Below the pieces are notes generated by a model that saw only the letters and a list, made by a program, of their open reading frames with translations, searched no databases and was not told the origin of the DNA. Position numbers and translations under genes: made by a program. A stretch of 64,000 nt of DNA from Desulfobacteraceae bacterium. Lineage in GTDB: Bacteria; Desulfobacterota; Desulfobacteria; Desulfobacterales; SURF-7. Numbering within the stretch: the first letter of the stretch is position 1; every line of letters begins with the position of its first letter. Location of the stretch: positions 1 through 64,000 of the forward strand of contig QZKS01000047.1 of the NCBI GenBank assembly GCA_003599865.1. The letters are read 5' to 3'. Below are positions 1 through 10,778 of this stretch, one piece after another.

Positions 1-136
1 TATCCATTGGATACAATCCTTATTTCGTCTCATTGACTGAGACCCTTACTCGACAAGCTGTCACTACCTAGTTTTCAAAGATCAAATTTGATTTGTTTTA
101 AAAGAATGTTTCCGTTTGAGGAAAGTCTATCTTTTA
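1..136 (-). promoter_or_regulatory. rRNA-operon-type leader with boxA-like element
   Basis: On the minus strand a TTGACA (154-159) and TAAAAG (131-136) pair with 17-bp spacing is followed about 45 nt later by TTTGATCTTTGAAAAC (71-86), which matches the boxA antitermination element found in rRNA leaders. Two short hairpins follow (27-43, GTCTCA/TGAGAC, and 1-13, TATCC/GGATA). This is the layout of an rrn leader, so a 16S rRNA gene probably starts just left of the window, transcribed leftwards. No mature rRNA sequence is visible here, so the call is an inference. Confidence 0.55.
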
Positions 137-301
137 AATTAAATCATAAAAATTGTCAAGCTCTATTTTAGAAATTATCTCTGTTTTCCAATTTAATTTT
201 CGGAGGGAGATAATGCACCGCCTGACCTGACGGTCTCCTTTTAATCATGAAAGAGCATTTCTTTTTTTCAAGATCATGCGATCAATAAGAAAGAATGGGA
301 C

Positions 302-330
302 TACCTACATGTACTATAAAACTTTGTCAA
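302..330 (-). promoter_or_regulatory. Possible upstream rrn promoter
   Basis: A perfect TTGACA on the minus strand (325-330) stands 17 bp from a weak TAGGTA (302-307). It lies just downstream of the tyrS stop codon and about 170 bp upstream of the better promoter at 131-159, so it could be the first of two tandem rrn promoters. The weak -10 makes this uncertain. The remaining AT-rich sequence between the two promoters shows no gene. Confidence 0.3.
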
Positions 331-348
331 GGACTTTTATAAAAACTT

Positions 349-1650
349 TCATTTTTTAAAATCACGATTATCCAACTTGAGCTTGTGATAGCGTTTCTTT
401 CCTGCCCTCAATACAATCTCACCATCTTTGAAATCTGCATCTGATATTAAATAATCATATGATTCTATCCTGTTATCATTCAAATAGGCACCGCCTTGCT
501 GAATCAACCGTCTAGCGTCACCTCCGGAACCGGATAATCCGATCTGATGATACAGTTTAAATGCTGGAATCCCTTGCTGTAAAATTTTTGCATCCAATAC
601 CGTACACGGTACCGATCCATCATCACTCACACCAGTGTTTCGCGGTATTGAACTGGACGGCAGAATTGCCTTTTGTATCGACCGGGAACCGAACATGCTG
701 GAAGCGGCATAAAATGCCTTGAGAGCCTCTTCTTGACCATGGGCAAGCATGGTCGCTTCAAAGGCAAGGACTGTTTTTGCACTATTCAAATCCACCCCTT
801 CAAGGCTATCAATTTCAGCGATCTCCTCCATCGGAAGAAATGTAAACAGGGCCGTAAATCTGGAAACATCCTTGTCGTCCGTATTAATCCAGAACTGATA
901 ATATTCATAAGGAGATGTACGACCAGGGTCCAGCCAGACAGCGCCCTTTGCGGTTTTTCCCATTTTTGAACCAGAACTAGTTGTAATCAGAGGAAAAGTA
1001 ATTCCAAATACGGTTTGCTGCCTTGTTTTTCGAACAAGCTCAACCCCGGCAACGATATTTCCCCACTGATCACTGCCTCCCATCTGGAGCCTGCACCCAT
1101 GACGGTCATAGAGCTCTAAAAAGTCATACGCCTGGAGCAGCATATAATTGAATTCAATAAAACTTAGTCCTTCCTCTGAATCAAGGCGAATTTTATAGCT
1201 CTCCGCCTTGATCATCCTGTTTATACTGAAATGCCTGCCGATATCACGCAAGAAAGGGATATATCTAATTTCTGACAACCAATCGGCATTATTTAACAAT
1301 AATGCCTTGTTTCCCTGAAAATCAATAAACCTGGAAAGCTGTTTCTTAATCCCTGCAACATTTTCCTCAATCATTTCTTTCGTCAACAGCTTTCTCATCT
1401 CTGTCTTACCGCTAGGATCACCAACCAACCCGGTACCCCCACCGACAAGCGCAATGGGCCGGTGCCCAGCTCTCTGCATATGAGCAAGAGACATAATGGG
1501 AACCAGGCTGCCCACATGAAGACTTGAGGCGGTTGGATCAAAGCCGATATAACAGGTTGCCTGACCTTGCTCCAAATAATCATTGAGTTCTTGTTCATGG
1601 GTTTTACCCTCTATAAAACCCCGCTCCTCCAATATGTTAAGGATACTCAT
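349..1650 (-). CDS. tyrS: Tyrosyl-tRNA synthetase
   Basis: Class I aminoacyl-tRNA synthetase that charges tRNA-Tyr in the cytoplasm. The 433-residue length is normal for the family. The Rossmann catalytic domain carries the HIGH-type signature as LHVGS near residue 45, and the KMSKS-type loop as KMGKT near residue 230, the variant seen in bacterial TyrRS. An S4 RNA-binding domain occupies about the last 65 residues (GDARRLIQQGG). It starts 15 nt after the rny stop codon, so it is probably cotranscribed with rny. Nothing is missing. Confidence 0.97.
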   Translation of the reverse strand: MSILNILEERGFIEGKTHEQELNDYLEQGQATCYIGFDPTASSLHVGSLVPIMSLAHMQRAGHRPIALVGGGTGLVGDPSGKTEMRKLLTKEMIEENVAGIKKQLSRFIDFQGNKALLLNNADWLSEIRYIPFLRDIGRHFSINRMIKAESYKIRLDSEEGLSFIEFNYMLLQAYDFLELYDRHGCRLQMGGSDQWGNIVAGVELVRKTRQQTVFGITFPLITTSSGSKMGKTAKGAVWLDPGRTSPYEYYQFWINTDDKDVSRFTALFTFLPMEEIAEIDSLEGVDLNSAKTVLAFEATMLAHGQEEALKAFYAASSMFGSRSIQKAILPSSSIPRNTGVSDDGSVPCTVLDAKILQQGIPAFKLYHQIGLSGSGGDARRLIQQGGAYLNDNRIESYDYLISDADFKDGEIVLRAGKKRYHKLKLDNRDFKK

Positions 1651-1665
1651 TTTTTGTTTGCTTCC

Positions 1666-3231
1666 CTATTTATTCGCATATTCTACTGCACGAGTTTCAC
1701 GGATCACCACTACTTTGATCTGTCCCGGAAAGGTAAGAGTCTCTTCAATTTTTTTAACAATATCCCGACTCAAAAGCACTGATTCTTCATCTGAAATATT
1801 CTCTCCTTCAACAATTACCCTTAATTCGCGTCCCGCTTGAATTGCATATGAATTGGCAACACCTTTAAAGGAAGTTGCAATTTTCTCAAGATCTTCCAAC
1901 CTCTTAACATAATTCTCCAAAAGCTCTTTTCTGGCCCCTGGCCTTGCCCCGGATAATCCATCCGCTGCCTGAACCAGAAAATCATACACCGAATTAGGAG
2001 GCACGTCTTCATGATGGGCCGCAATTGCTTGAACAACCTTTGAAGATTCACCATACTTTTTGGCCAGATTCGACCCAATCACCGCATGAGGTCCTTCAAC
2101 TTCATGGTCAATTGCCTTTCCAATGTCATGAAGAAGACCCATTCGCTTTGCAAGCTTGGTGTTTAGTCCAAGTTCTGACGCCATAATACCACATAGAAAA
2201 CTTACCTCTATGGAGTGCTGTAAAACATTTTGTGCATAGCTTGTCCTGAACTTCAACTGCCCGAGAACTTTTATCAGCTCGGGGTTGATTCCATGTACGC
2301 CGACATCAAAAGTCGCCTGTTCACCCGCCTCTTTAATTGCCAAATCAACTTCATCGGTAACAGACTTAACAATATCTTCAATTCGAGCCGGATGTATACG
2401 CCCGTCAGCGATAAGCTTTAATAATGATAGTCGAGCGACCTCCCGGCGTACAGGATTAAAGCCTGATAGAATAACGGCTTCCGGTGTATCATCGATAATC
2501 AGATCAATTCCGGTTGCCGCCTCAAGCGCTCTGATATTTCGTCCCTCCCTGCCAATGATTCGGCCTTTCATTTCGTCACTCGGCAATGGGACAACGGAAA
2601 CTGTTCGCTCAGCTACAAAATCCCCTGAATATCTCTGAATTGCGGTTGCAATGATTTTTTTTGCATTCTTATCTGCAATTTCCTTTGACTCATTTTCAAT
2701 CCGCTTGATTAATCGGGCACCTTCATACCTCGCTTCATTTTCCATGGCACGTATCAACAATTCTTTTGCCTGCTCAGATGTAAGTCCTGATATCTTTTCA
2801 AGTTGCTTTTTCTGTTCCTCCATTTGGTCCGCACATTTTGCTTCAGCCTCATGGAGATCAGTTTCTCTTCGGTCTAATTGTTTTTCAAGTTTTAACAGTT
2901 CCTTCTCCCGATCTTCAAAAGTTTCCTGTTTTTGATCAATCAGTTCTATTTTTCTGACAATTCTCCGTTCTTGTTTTTTTAATTCCGCCCTTGTTTCTCT
3001 TGTTTCTGCATCAAATTCACTTTTCATTTTCAGCAAGCGATCTTTTGCCTCAAGTTCTGATTCTTTTAGCAAAGTATCTGCCTGTCTTTCAGCATCATCG
3101 ATGATTCTTGCTGCAACGGCATCCGCACTCTTCAATTTATTGGATGCAAGCTTTGCTCTGAATAAATAGGACAATAAAAGCCCCACAAAGAAGCTTGCAA
3201 TCCCAAAGATCAAACCCATCTCAATCATCAT
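1666..3231 (-). CDS. rny: Ribonuclease Y
   Basis: Membrane-anchored endoribonuclease that starts mRNA turnover. The 521-residue protein has the full domain order: one N-terminal membrane helix (about residues 5-25), a long charged coiled coil (about 30-200), a KH domain ([17 protein letters not shown]) and an HD domain with the metal-binding HDIGKA. A GGAG element lies 6 nt before the chosen ATG. It sits downstream of zapA and the 6S RNA gene and upstream of tyrS. The 5' untranslated region contains a long inverted repeat (3250-3293). Confidence 0.96.
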   Translation of the reverse strand: MMIEMGLIFGIASFFVGLLLSYLFRAKLASNKLKSADAVAARIIDDAERQADTLLKESELEAKDRLLKMKSEFDAETRETRAELKKQERRIVRKIELIDQKQETFEDREKELLKLEKQLDRRETDLHEAEAKCADQMEEQKKQLEKISGLTSEQAKELLIRAMENEARYEGARLIKRIENESKEIADKNAKKIIATAIQRYSGDFVAERTVSVVPLPSDEMKGRIIGREGRNIRALEAATGIDLIIDDTPEAVILSGFNPVRREVARLSLLKLIADGRIHPARIEDIVKSVTDEVDLAIKEAGEQATFDVGVHGINPELIKVLGQLKFRTSYAQNVLQHSIEVSFLCGIMASELGLNTKLAKRMGLLHDIGKAIDHEVEGPHAVIGSNLAKKYGESSKVVQAIAAHHEDVPPNSVYDFLVQAADGLSGARPGARKELLENYVKRLEDLEKIATSFKGVANSYAIQAGRELRVIVEGENISDEESVLLSRDIVKKIEETLTFPGQIKVVVIRETRAVEYANK

Positions 3232-3249
3232 CTCTTCTCCATCTCAATT

Positions 3250-3293
3250 GGGAAGGTCTTTGTATTATTACTATCAACAAAGACTTCTTGCCC
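3250..3293 (-). repeat. Inverted repeat in the rny 5' region
   Basis: Arms GGGAAGGTCTTTG and CAAAGACTTCTTGCCC can pair with one or two bulges around a 15-nt AT-rich loop. It lies about 20 nt upstream of the rny start codon. No T-run follows on the minus strand, so it does not look like a standard terminator; it may affect rny mRNA stability or translation. The function is unknown. Confidence 0.35.
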
Positions 3294-3439
3294 AGGTTTA
3301 TTTTGACATCCATTTTTGGATGATTATAAAGCCCTGTTTATTATCAACAATTACAACGGGAATCTATTGACAACCTTGAATAGAGGCAGCTTCAGACAAA
3401 TTGGAAAGATGATTAGGCACTAAATTTGAGGACTTCTTA

Positions 3440-3600
3440 GAAACGATGTTGAAAATGGGCCCCCGCCAAAATGTCGTGTTGTCAGGTCTTTGAGCCAAAG
3501 CTCAAAGGTGGGCGTCTTATAGCTTCTTTAGGCTTTTCTGTACGAGCAGAACCTGCACACCGAAACCAGTGAAAACTCCCTTTCAATATAGTGTTGGGAC
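3440..3600 (-). ncRNA. ssrS: 6S RNA
   Basis: 6S RNA binds the housekeeping sigma-factor RNA polymerase holoenzyme and represses promoters in stationary phase. On the minus strand this region shows recognisable 6S blocks: GTGCAGGTTCTGCTCG, then AAAAGCCTAAAG, then CACCTTTGAGCTTTGGCTC pairing back on AAAGACCT, all in the order seen in E. coli 6S RNA. The ends can close a terminal stem (ATATTGAAAGGG near 3580-3590 with CCCATTTTCAACAT near 3445-3458). It lies directly downstream of zapA, the conserved position of ssrS. End points are approximate. Confidence 0.82.
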
Positions 3601-3770
3601 AAAGAACATCTTCCAATCACGTGCATGGCAGGGGCAACCATTTTCATAAGAGATTTTTTTTTGGCTGAAACAACATAGCTTTCTGTCTTCGAGATCAAGC
3701 ATAATTTGATATTTAAAATACGATAATTTCATTTTTACCGCCTGATCCTGAGTAGAAAATAACCACAAAA

Positions 3771-4061
3771 TTAAAGATTAACATCGATCATTTTAACAAG
3801 AGATGCAGATCGTTCTGATATGTTTTTTGTAAGCTCAGAATAATTCCGTTTCAGATCGATAAATTCACTTGAAATGTTAAGCGCCGCCAATGTCAGAATG
3901 GTTACCTCGTTAATTTCCGGATTATTTTTTGACATTTGCTTTTCAACATTAGCGACTTCTTTCATCAGTAAATCTGCAACTTCATTGGCATCGGGCACAC
4001 CTGATTCGGCTTTGAACGAATATTGTTGCCCAAATAGTTCAATGGTAATGACATTATCCAA
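3771..4061 (-). CDS. zapA: Cell division protein ZapA
   Basis: Small cytoplasmic protein that binds FtsZ and promotes bundling of Z-ring filaments. The 96-residue length, the N-terminal beta-rich part with LFGQQYSFK, and the C-terminal helical/coiled-coil part (MKEVANVEKQMS onward) all fit ZapA. It starts 39 nt after the zapB-like gene, so the two form a division operon, and the 6S RNA gene follows it directly, as in many proteobacteria. Family assignment rests on sequence pattern plus context. Confidence 0.88.
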   Translation of the reverse strand: MDNVITIELFGQQYSFKAESGVPDANEVADLLMKEVANVEKQMSKNNPEINEVTILTLAALNISSEFIDLKRNYSELTKNISERSASLVKMIDVNL

Positions 4062-4100
4062 TGATACGATTTTACCTTTACCTCAATGGTTAAATTCCTG

Positions 4101-4349
4101 TTATGATGTCTCCGAATCCCGAATCGAACTTAATTTCTCGAGGAGGCTATCAATCTTTCCTCGAATCAGCTCTTTCTGATCAAGATACAGTTTTTCAGCC
4201 TCTCTTCTGTCTCGTAATTCCTGCTCCAAACCCACTAATCTGTTTTTATATTCTCTATTCTCAGCTTCAAGGTTCCGGCAGGATTCTACCAGTTTTTCAA
4301 CTTTATCCTCAATTACATCAAATTGCCTTGATATCTCTTCGTTAGCCAA
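4101..4349 (-). CDS. zapB: ZapB-like coiled-coil cell division protein
   Basis: An 82-residue protein that is almost entirely coiled coil, rich in E, L, R and K with heptad spacing (IEDKVEKLVESCRNLEAEN onward). ZapB is a short coiled-coil partner of ZapA at the Z-ring. The length and position directly upstream of zapA support the call. Coiled-coil similarity alone is weak evidence, so the gene symbol is less certain than the general role. Confidence 0.7.
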   Translation of the reverse strand: MANEEISRQFDVIEDKVEKLVESCRNLEAENREYKNRLVGLEQELRDRREAEKLYLDQKELIRGKIDSLLEKLSSIRDSETS

Positions 4350-4399
4350 TGATTCACCTCATTATATTGATTATATATATGCCTCAAAACCATTTAATG

Positions 4400-5164
4400 T
4401 CAAGAAGTTTTACCTTGACGAGAATGCAAGATGCGTTCTGCCTGACTGAGGTCCTTCAAGCTGTTTACACCGATAACCTCATCAGAATCCTGACCAATGT
4501 ATAGCCCGATTTTGAGTTTTTCTTTTGCAGCAATGGAAATAATATCGGTCAAATAAAATTCTCCTTGGGCGTTTTCCGGCTTCAGCATACTCAAAGCACG
4601 GTCAAGAAATGTTCTCTCCACACAATAAATACCAGAATTAATGATATTTATTCGCTTTTCATCCATGGTGGCATCCGATTCTTCAACAATCCTGATCAAC
4701 ATGCCTTCATCATCAACAATCATTCGCCCATAGCCGGTTGGGTTCTCAACCTCGACAGCAAGGACCGTGAGAACATTGCCTTTTTTCAGATGATGTTTAA
4801 TGAAAAAAGAAACTGTTTCAGAAACAAGCAGTGGCACATCTCCACATAAAATCAATACGCTATCGATATTATCTTTGACTTCAGGCATGGCACATAAAAC
4901 AGCATGTCCGGTTCCCAGCTGTTTCTCCTGAAGCGCAAAACTAACGTTCGGATAAGATTTGACGGCTTCACGTACACGATCAGACTGATATCCCGTAACG
5001 ACAACAATATTGTCGGTTGTAACACCGGAGGCAGTATCCACAACATGATTAATCATTGGCTTCCCGCCAACCTTATGCAGGACTTTTGCCATATCGGATT
5101 TCATCCTGGTTCCAAGGCCTGCGGCAAGAATAACGATGGCCGTTTTAGATGCTATTTTTCCCAT
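4400..5164 (-). CDS. GlmU-like UDP-GlcNAc uridylyltransferase domain protein
   Basis: Nucleotidyltransferase of the GlmU N-terminal type, which makes UDP-N-acetylglucosamine from GlcNAc-1-phosphate and UTP. The nucleotide-binding signature LAAGLGTRMKS lies at about residues 14-24, followed by K-V-L-H-K and, further on, LCGDVPLL with the metal-binding aspartate. The protein has only 254 residues, so the C-terminal left-handed beta-helix acetyltransferase half of GlmU (usual total about 450) is absent. The acetylation step would need another protein, or the substrate may differ. It is separated from atpC by a terminator. Confidence 0.82.
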   Translation of the reverse strand: MGKIASKTAIVILAAGLGTRMKSDMAKVLHKVGGKPMINHVVDTASGVTTDNIVVVTGYQSDRVREAVKSYPNVSFALQEKQLGTGHAVLCAMPEVKDNIDSVLILCGDVPLLVSETVSFFIKHHLKKGNVLTVLAVEVENPTGYGRMIVDDEGMLIRIVEESDATMDEKRINIINSGIYCVERTFLDRALSMLKPENAQGEFYLTDIISIAAKEKLKIGLYIGQDSDEVIGVNSLKDLSQAERILHSRQGKTS

Positions 5165-5182
5165 TCCAACCCACCTTCAAAT

Positions 5183-5219
5183 AAAAAAAGGGCGCGCCAT
5201 AAAGGCAAACCCTTTTTTT
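5183..5219. terminator. Bidirectional terminator between atpC and the GlmU-like gene
   Basis: Stem GGGCGCGCC (5190-5198) and GGCAAACCC (5204-5212) around a 5-nt loop, with one mismatch and two G-U pairs. It is flanked by seven A (5183-5189) and seven T (5213-5219), so it can end transcription on either strand. It lies just beyond the atpC stop codon and most probably terminates the ATP synthase operon. Confidence 0.75.
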
Positions 5220-5248
5220 ATGGTATCCATAATTTACAATCGGATTGA

Positions 5249-5662
5249 TCAGACAATATATCCTTTAACTTTAAGACGATGAATTGCTCGTACAAGCGCT
5301 GCTTTCGCACGAATATAATCGATTGAATCATCATTCTCTGTCGATAGGCGTTTTTCAGCTCTTTCCATGGCTTGTTTTGCACGATCCTGATCAATATCAC
5401 GCCGTCTTTCGGCAGACTCGGCTAAAATCGTAACTTTATTCGGTAAGGCTTCTGCAAATCCGCCACTCACAAACACAACCCTTTCCTTACCGGATGCGTC
5501 CTTGTATTTAACAGATCCAATCTTAAGACTTGTTAGAAACGGAGTGTGCCCTTTCAAAACCCCGAACTCACCATCAGTTCCGGGAGCCATAACGATTTGA
5601 GCTTCCTCATCGACAACAAGATTGTCTGGGGTAACAATTTCCAGTTTAATATTTTCTGCCAT
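5249..5662 (-). CDS. atpC: ATP synthase epsilon subunit
   Basis: Central-stalk subunit that couples rotation to catalysis and inhibits ATP hydrolysis. The 137 residues match the family: an N-terminal beta-sandwich (IKLEIVTPDNLVV, GTDGEFGVLKGHTPFL) and a C-terminal helical hairpin (AERRRDIDQDRAKQAMERAEKRL). It is the last gene of the atp operon, 18 nt after atpD, and is followed by a strong hairpin terminator. Confidence 0.96.
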   Translation of the reverse strand: MAENIKLEIVTPDNLVVDEEAQIVMAPGTDGEFGVLKGHTPFLTSLKIGSVKYKDASGKERVVFVSGGFAEALPNKVTILAESAERRRDIDQDRAKQAMERAEKRLSTENDDSIDYIRAKAALVRAIHRLKVKGYIV

Positions 5663-5680
5663 CTTTGTCCCCTAATTAAT

Positions 5681-7096
<1,416 letters not shown>

Positions 7097-7140
7097 TTAT
7101 AGACCTCCTATAAATCACATATAGTACTTATTATTCAGGT

Positions 7141-8028
7141 TTATCCTTTAAGGGCCTCGGCTCCGCCGACAATATCCATCAGGTCGGCTGTAATAGCCGC
7201 CTGCCGGGCCTTATTGAACAAGAGTGTCAATTCATCTATCATATCGTTACAGGCCTTAGATGCATTGTCCATCGCCATCATACGTGCAGCATGCTCGCTA
7301 GTTGATGTTTCCAGCAGACCACTATGAATCTGAATAAAAACATTTCGTGGCAGCATTTCACCCAGTAATTCATCCGGTGACGGTTCACAGATATGTTCCG
7401 CCAGATAGGGTGCGTTTACATCTTTCCCCGGATCGGATTCAATCGGTGGAATGGGAAGGATCTGCTGTACGACCGGAGCCTGTTTCCCCATACTGATGAA
7501 ATTTGACCAAACAATATAGACCTCATCCCACGAACCGGATAGGAATCCATCAATCAAACGTCTTCCGGAATTTGTTGCAATATTAAACCCAAAAGTTGAT
7601 CCAACAACACCGAGGTGTGCTTTATCGATTGTCAACTTTGAACCCTTGCACCAGTCACGTCCTTTTTTACCAAAATTGGTGAATATGACCTCTTTACCTT
7701 CAGCAATCTTGGCATTCATGAACTTTGCAGCAGCGTTTATCAAGCTCATGTTAAAACCACCGCAAAGACCACGATCAGAAGTACAAAGAACAACGTGAAT
7801 CTTTTTGACGGTTTCCCGGGGTGTCAACAGTGGATTTGCATCTTCACCTGCTTTTTCCGACAGGCTTCCGAGAACCTCCGCAAATTTACCGGCAAAAGGT
7901 CTGAACGCTTCCATTGCGTTCTGGGCACCGCGCAGCCTCGAAGCAGCAACCATGTTCATGGCCTTGGTGATCTGCTTCGTCTTTTTGATACTACCGATCT
8001 TTGTTTTAACTTCCTTTAAAGTTGGCAT
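7141..8028 (-). CDS. atpG: ATP synthase gamma subunit
   Basis: Rotor shaft of F1. The 295-residue protein begins with the typical LKEVKTKIGSIKKTKQITKAMNMVAASRL segment's features (an N-terminal helix with KTKQITKAM) and ends in the conserved C-terminal helix (DELTLLFNKARQAAIT). The central domain includes the usual SDRGLCGGFN. It lies 88 nt after atpA in the atp operon. Confidence 0.97.
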   Translation of the reverse strand: MPTLKEVKTKIGSIKKTKQITKAMNMVAASRLRGAQNAMEAFRPFAGKFAEVLGSLSEKAGEDANPLLTPRETVKKIHVVLCTSDRGLCGGFNMSLINAAAKFMNAKIAEGKEVIFTNFGKKGRDWCKGSKLTIDKAHLGVVGSTFGFNIATNSGRRLIDGFLSGSWDEVYIVWSNFISMGKQAPVVQQILPIPPIESDPGKDVNAPYLAEHICEPSPDELLGEMLPRNVFIQIHSGLLETSTSEHAARMMAMDNASKACNDMIDELTLLFNKARQAAITADLMDIVGGAEALKG

Positions 8029-8116
8029 ACAGATTTACCCTTATTTGACCAGAGCGAATCAGACATGAGTACAATAATGGTTAATCAGCTGACCTCATGT
8101 CATGGCATTCGCGTAA

Positions 8117-9634
8117 TTATTTAATTGTATCCTTGAATTCTTCGTCATAGGCTTCAAGAGCTTTCTTCATGATTACCAATACATTCTCCGTCAGCGCACG
8201 TTCTTTCTTGATACCTGCATATAATTCAGGGAACCTGTTTTCAACAAAAGGATAAAGACCTGCTTCGTATTTTGCCACTACATTGGCAGGATATTTATCC
8301 AAATACCCTTTGGTTCCGGCATACAGGATTACAACCTGTTTTTCCAGCTGCAGGGGTCTATATTGCGGTTGTTTTAAAATCTGAACGAGTCTTTCACCTC
8401 TTGTGAGCTGCGCCTGGGTTGCCGCATCAAGATCGGAACCAAATGCAGCAAATGCTTCCAATTCACGGAATTGAGCCATATCCAGACGAAGGGTACCGGC
8501 GACCTGTTTCATGGCTTTTTCCTGAGCAGCACCACCAACTCGGGAAACCGAAAGTCCAACGTTAATCGCCGGACGGATACCCGCGAAAAATAAGTTGGGC
8601 TCCAGATAGATCTGGCCGTCTGTAATGGAAATAACATTGGTGGGAATAAATGCGGAAACGTCACCAGCCTGGGTTTCAATGATCGGCAGTGCGGTCAGTG
8701 ATCCTGCCCCCAGTTCTTCGCTCAATTTGGCTGATCTCTCAAGCAGACGGGAATGGTTATAAAAAATATCACCAGGATATGCCTCACGTCCGGGAGGACG
8801 TCTCAGCAGAAGTGATACCTGGCGATAAGCAACGGCCTGCTTGGAAAGGTCATCATAGATGATCAGGGCATGTTTTCCATTATCACGGAAATACTCACCC
8901 ATGGCAGTTCCGGCGTAAGGAGCCAGATATTGAAGGGATGCCGGGTCACTGGCACAAGCAGCAACGATTGTTGTATATTCCATGGCACCATGTTTTTCCA
9001 GAATAGCGGCCACCTGAGCGACAGAAGATTTTTTCTGGCCACAAGCCACATAAATACAATAAATATCGGTATCTTTCTGTGCAAGAATGGCATCAATCGC
9101 AACAGCCGTCTTTCCAATCTGACGGTCACCAATGATCAACTCACGCTGCCCTCTTCCAACCGGCGTCATGGCATCAACTGCTTTTAAACCAGTATAGCAG
9201 GGTTCATGAACCCCTTTACGAGCGATAACACCAGGCGCGACAACCTCAATACGACTGAACTGTTTGGCATTGATCGGTCCTTTGCCATCCAGCGGGGCGC
9301 CGGTTGTATCCACAACACGCCCCAGAACCGCTTCACCAACCGGAACCTCAGCAATACGTCCGGTTCGTTTTACGATGTCTCCCTCTTTAATATGGATGTC
9401 ATCACCCATAAGAGCAACACCCACATTGTCCTCTTCGAGGTTGAGCACAAGTCCTAGAACATTACCAGGAAATTCAACAAGCTCCATTGTCATGACCTTT
9501 TCCAGACCATACACCCTGGCAATACCATCACCAACCGACAAAACCACACCGGTCTCGCTGAGCTCGACCTTTTTGTCGAAATCCTTAATCTGTTCCTTAA
9601 TAATTTGACTTATTTCTTCAGCTCTTATTTCCAT
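8117..9634 (-). CDS. atpA: ATP synthase alpha subunit
   Basis: Regulatory nucleotide-binding F1 subunit. The 505-residue protein has the P-loop GDRQIGKT at residues 169-176, the arginine-finger region ([10 protein letters not shown]) and the alpha/beta signature ([10 protein letters not shown]). The start codon shares one base with the atpH stop codon, which suggests translational coupling. Length is standard. Confidence 0.98.
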   Translation of the reverse strand: MEIRAEEISQIIKEQIKDFDKKVELSETGVVLSVGDGIARVYGLEKVMTMELVEFPGNVLGLVLNLEEDNVGVALMGDDIHIKEGDIVKRTGRIAEVPVGEAVLGRVVDTTGAPLDGKGPINAKQFSRIEVVAPGVIARKGVHEPCYTGLKAVDAMTPVGRGQRELIIGDRQIGKTAVAIDAILAQKDTDIYCIYVACGQKKSSVAQVAAILEKHGAMEYTTIVAACASDPASLQYLAPYAGTAMGEYFRDNGKHALIIYDDLSKQAVAYRQVSLLLRRPPGREAYPGDIFYNHSRLLERSAKLSEELGAGSLTALPIIETQAGDVSAFIPTNVISITDGQIYLEPNLFFAGIRPAINVGLSVSRVGGAAQEKAMKQVAGTLRLDMAQFRELEAFAAFGSDLDAATQAQLTRGERLVQILKQPQYRPLQLEKQVVILYAGTKGYLDKYPANVVAKYEAGLYPFVENRFPELYAGIKKERALTENVLVIMKKALEAYDEEFKDTIK

Positions 9635-10185
9635 TAGACACTCTCACCCCTTTTTAAAGATTCTCTCATATTTAACAATTGGGTTTTGATACTGCCATCC
9701 AATACTAGATCACCTATTTTTGTTACAACCCCACCGATCAGACTGGTATCTTTTTCAACATCCAACTTAACTTCTTTTCCAGTCATTCTGGAAAGAGATT
9801 CACGTATCTTCTCAACCGCATCTGAAGACAGCTCGGTTGCAGAAATGATGCTCGCCCTGGCAATCCCCTTGAGTTCGTCTGCAAGCTTCTGATAAAAATC
9901 ATTGATATCTGCCAAAAAACCGATACGGCCCTTTTCAAACAATAATAACATGAAAGAGTTCATGACTTTAGACACACCCAGTTTCCCAACAACAACTTCA
10001 AGGACTTTTTTTCTACCCTCGGCATCATATAACGGATTACAGACCGTCTGGCCTAGTACCTGTCCCTGACTAAACAAACCGGCAAGGCCGTTCAATTCAT
10101 CCCGATATTTTTCAGCCATTCCATCCTCTTTGCCAATCAGCATGAGAGCCTTGGCATAACGCCTCGCTATCGCCAAATTTTTCAC
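9634..10185 (-). CDS. atpH: ATP synthase delta subunit
   Basis: Peripheral-stalk subunit linking F1 to the b/b' dimer (OSCP family). The 183 residues begin with the typical RRYAKALM segment and include the conserved C-terminal part with the motif [18 protein letters not shown] (about residues 148-165). One-base overlaps with both atpF and atpA point to tight cotranslation. Confidence 0.95.
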   Translation of the reverse strand: MKNLAIARRYAKALMLIGKEDGMAEKYRDELNGLAGLFSQGQVLGQTVCNPLYDAEGRKKVLEVVVGKLGVSKVMNSFMLLLFEKGRIGFLADINDFYQKLADELKGIARASIISATELSSDAVEKIRESLSRMTGKEVKLDVEKDTSLIGGVVTKIGDLVLDGSIKTQLLNMRESLKRGESV

Positions 10186-10778
10186 TATGCCACCACCTTG
10201 TCTAAATATTCATCGACCAATCTGTTTTGGTCTTCGGATGTGATTCTATTTTTTACCAACTCTTCCGCTTTGGTTAATGCTTTTTCGAGTATATCTTCCT
10301 GCAACTGTAATTTGGCATTTTTAAACTCATTCTCAATGGTTCGTCTGGCTTGCTCTTCCAGTTTAGCAGCGGCCTTTTTCGATTCCTCCAATATCCGATC
10401 GCGAGCAGCTTCACCTTGTATTTTATATTCAGCAATTATTTTTTCAGCCTCTCGATCAAGGGTGGCTATCTGTTCATTATATTGAGCCAGCTTTTTTTCA
10501 GCCTCATTTTTCTTTGCTTCCAGTTCTTCCAACTCTGTTTTAATGCCATCAATCCTTCCATTCAAAGCTTGGGAAACCGGTTTTCGTAAAAGAAAAAACA
10601 ACGCGCTGATCAATACCGCAAAATTCATGACACGATACCAATCCGTATTAAGCCAATGTTTTCCATCGCTGTGCTCCGGCGAAGAAGCGACAGCAGTACC
10701 GGCCAGGCACAAAAAAAGCATCAGAAAAAACGGCATCCATTTCAAAACCTGTTGCCGATCAAAACGGTGTCTTTTCAT
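10185..10778 (-). CDS. atpF: ATP synthase subunit b
   Basis: Peripheral-stalk subunit with one membrane segment and a long charged helix. The 197-residue protein is longer than the E. coli protein (156) because it has an extra N-terminal hydrophobic stretch (about residues 14-31, MPFFLMLFLCLAG) that looks like a signal peptide ahead of the true membrane helix (about 50-65, FAVLISALFFLL). It pairs with the adjacent b' gene. The Fo genes a and c are not in this window. Confidence 0.93.
   Translation of the reverse strand: MKRHRFDRQQVLKWMPFFLMLFLCLAGTAVASSPEHSDGKHWLNTDWYRVMNFAVLISALFFLLRKPVSQALNGRIDGIKTELEELEAKKNEAEKKLAQYNEQIATLDREAEKIIAEYKIQGEAARDRILEESKKAAAKLEEQARRTIENEFKNAKLQLQEDILEKALTKAEELVKNRITSEDQNRLVDEYLDKVVA

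Noticed and set aside
3583-3768. 61-residue minus-strand frame upstream of the 6S RNA
   Set aside because: Overlaps the 6S RNA 5' part, has no ribosome-binding site and no similarity to a known family.
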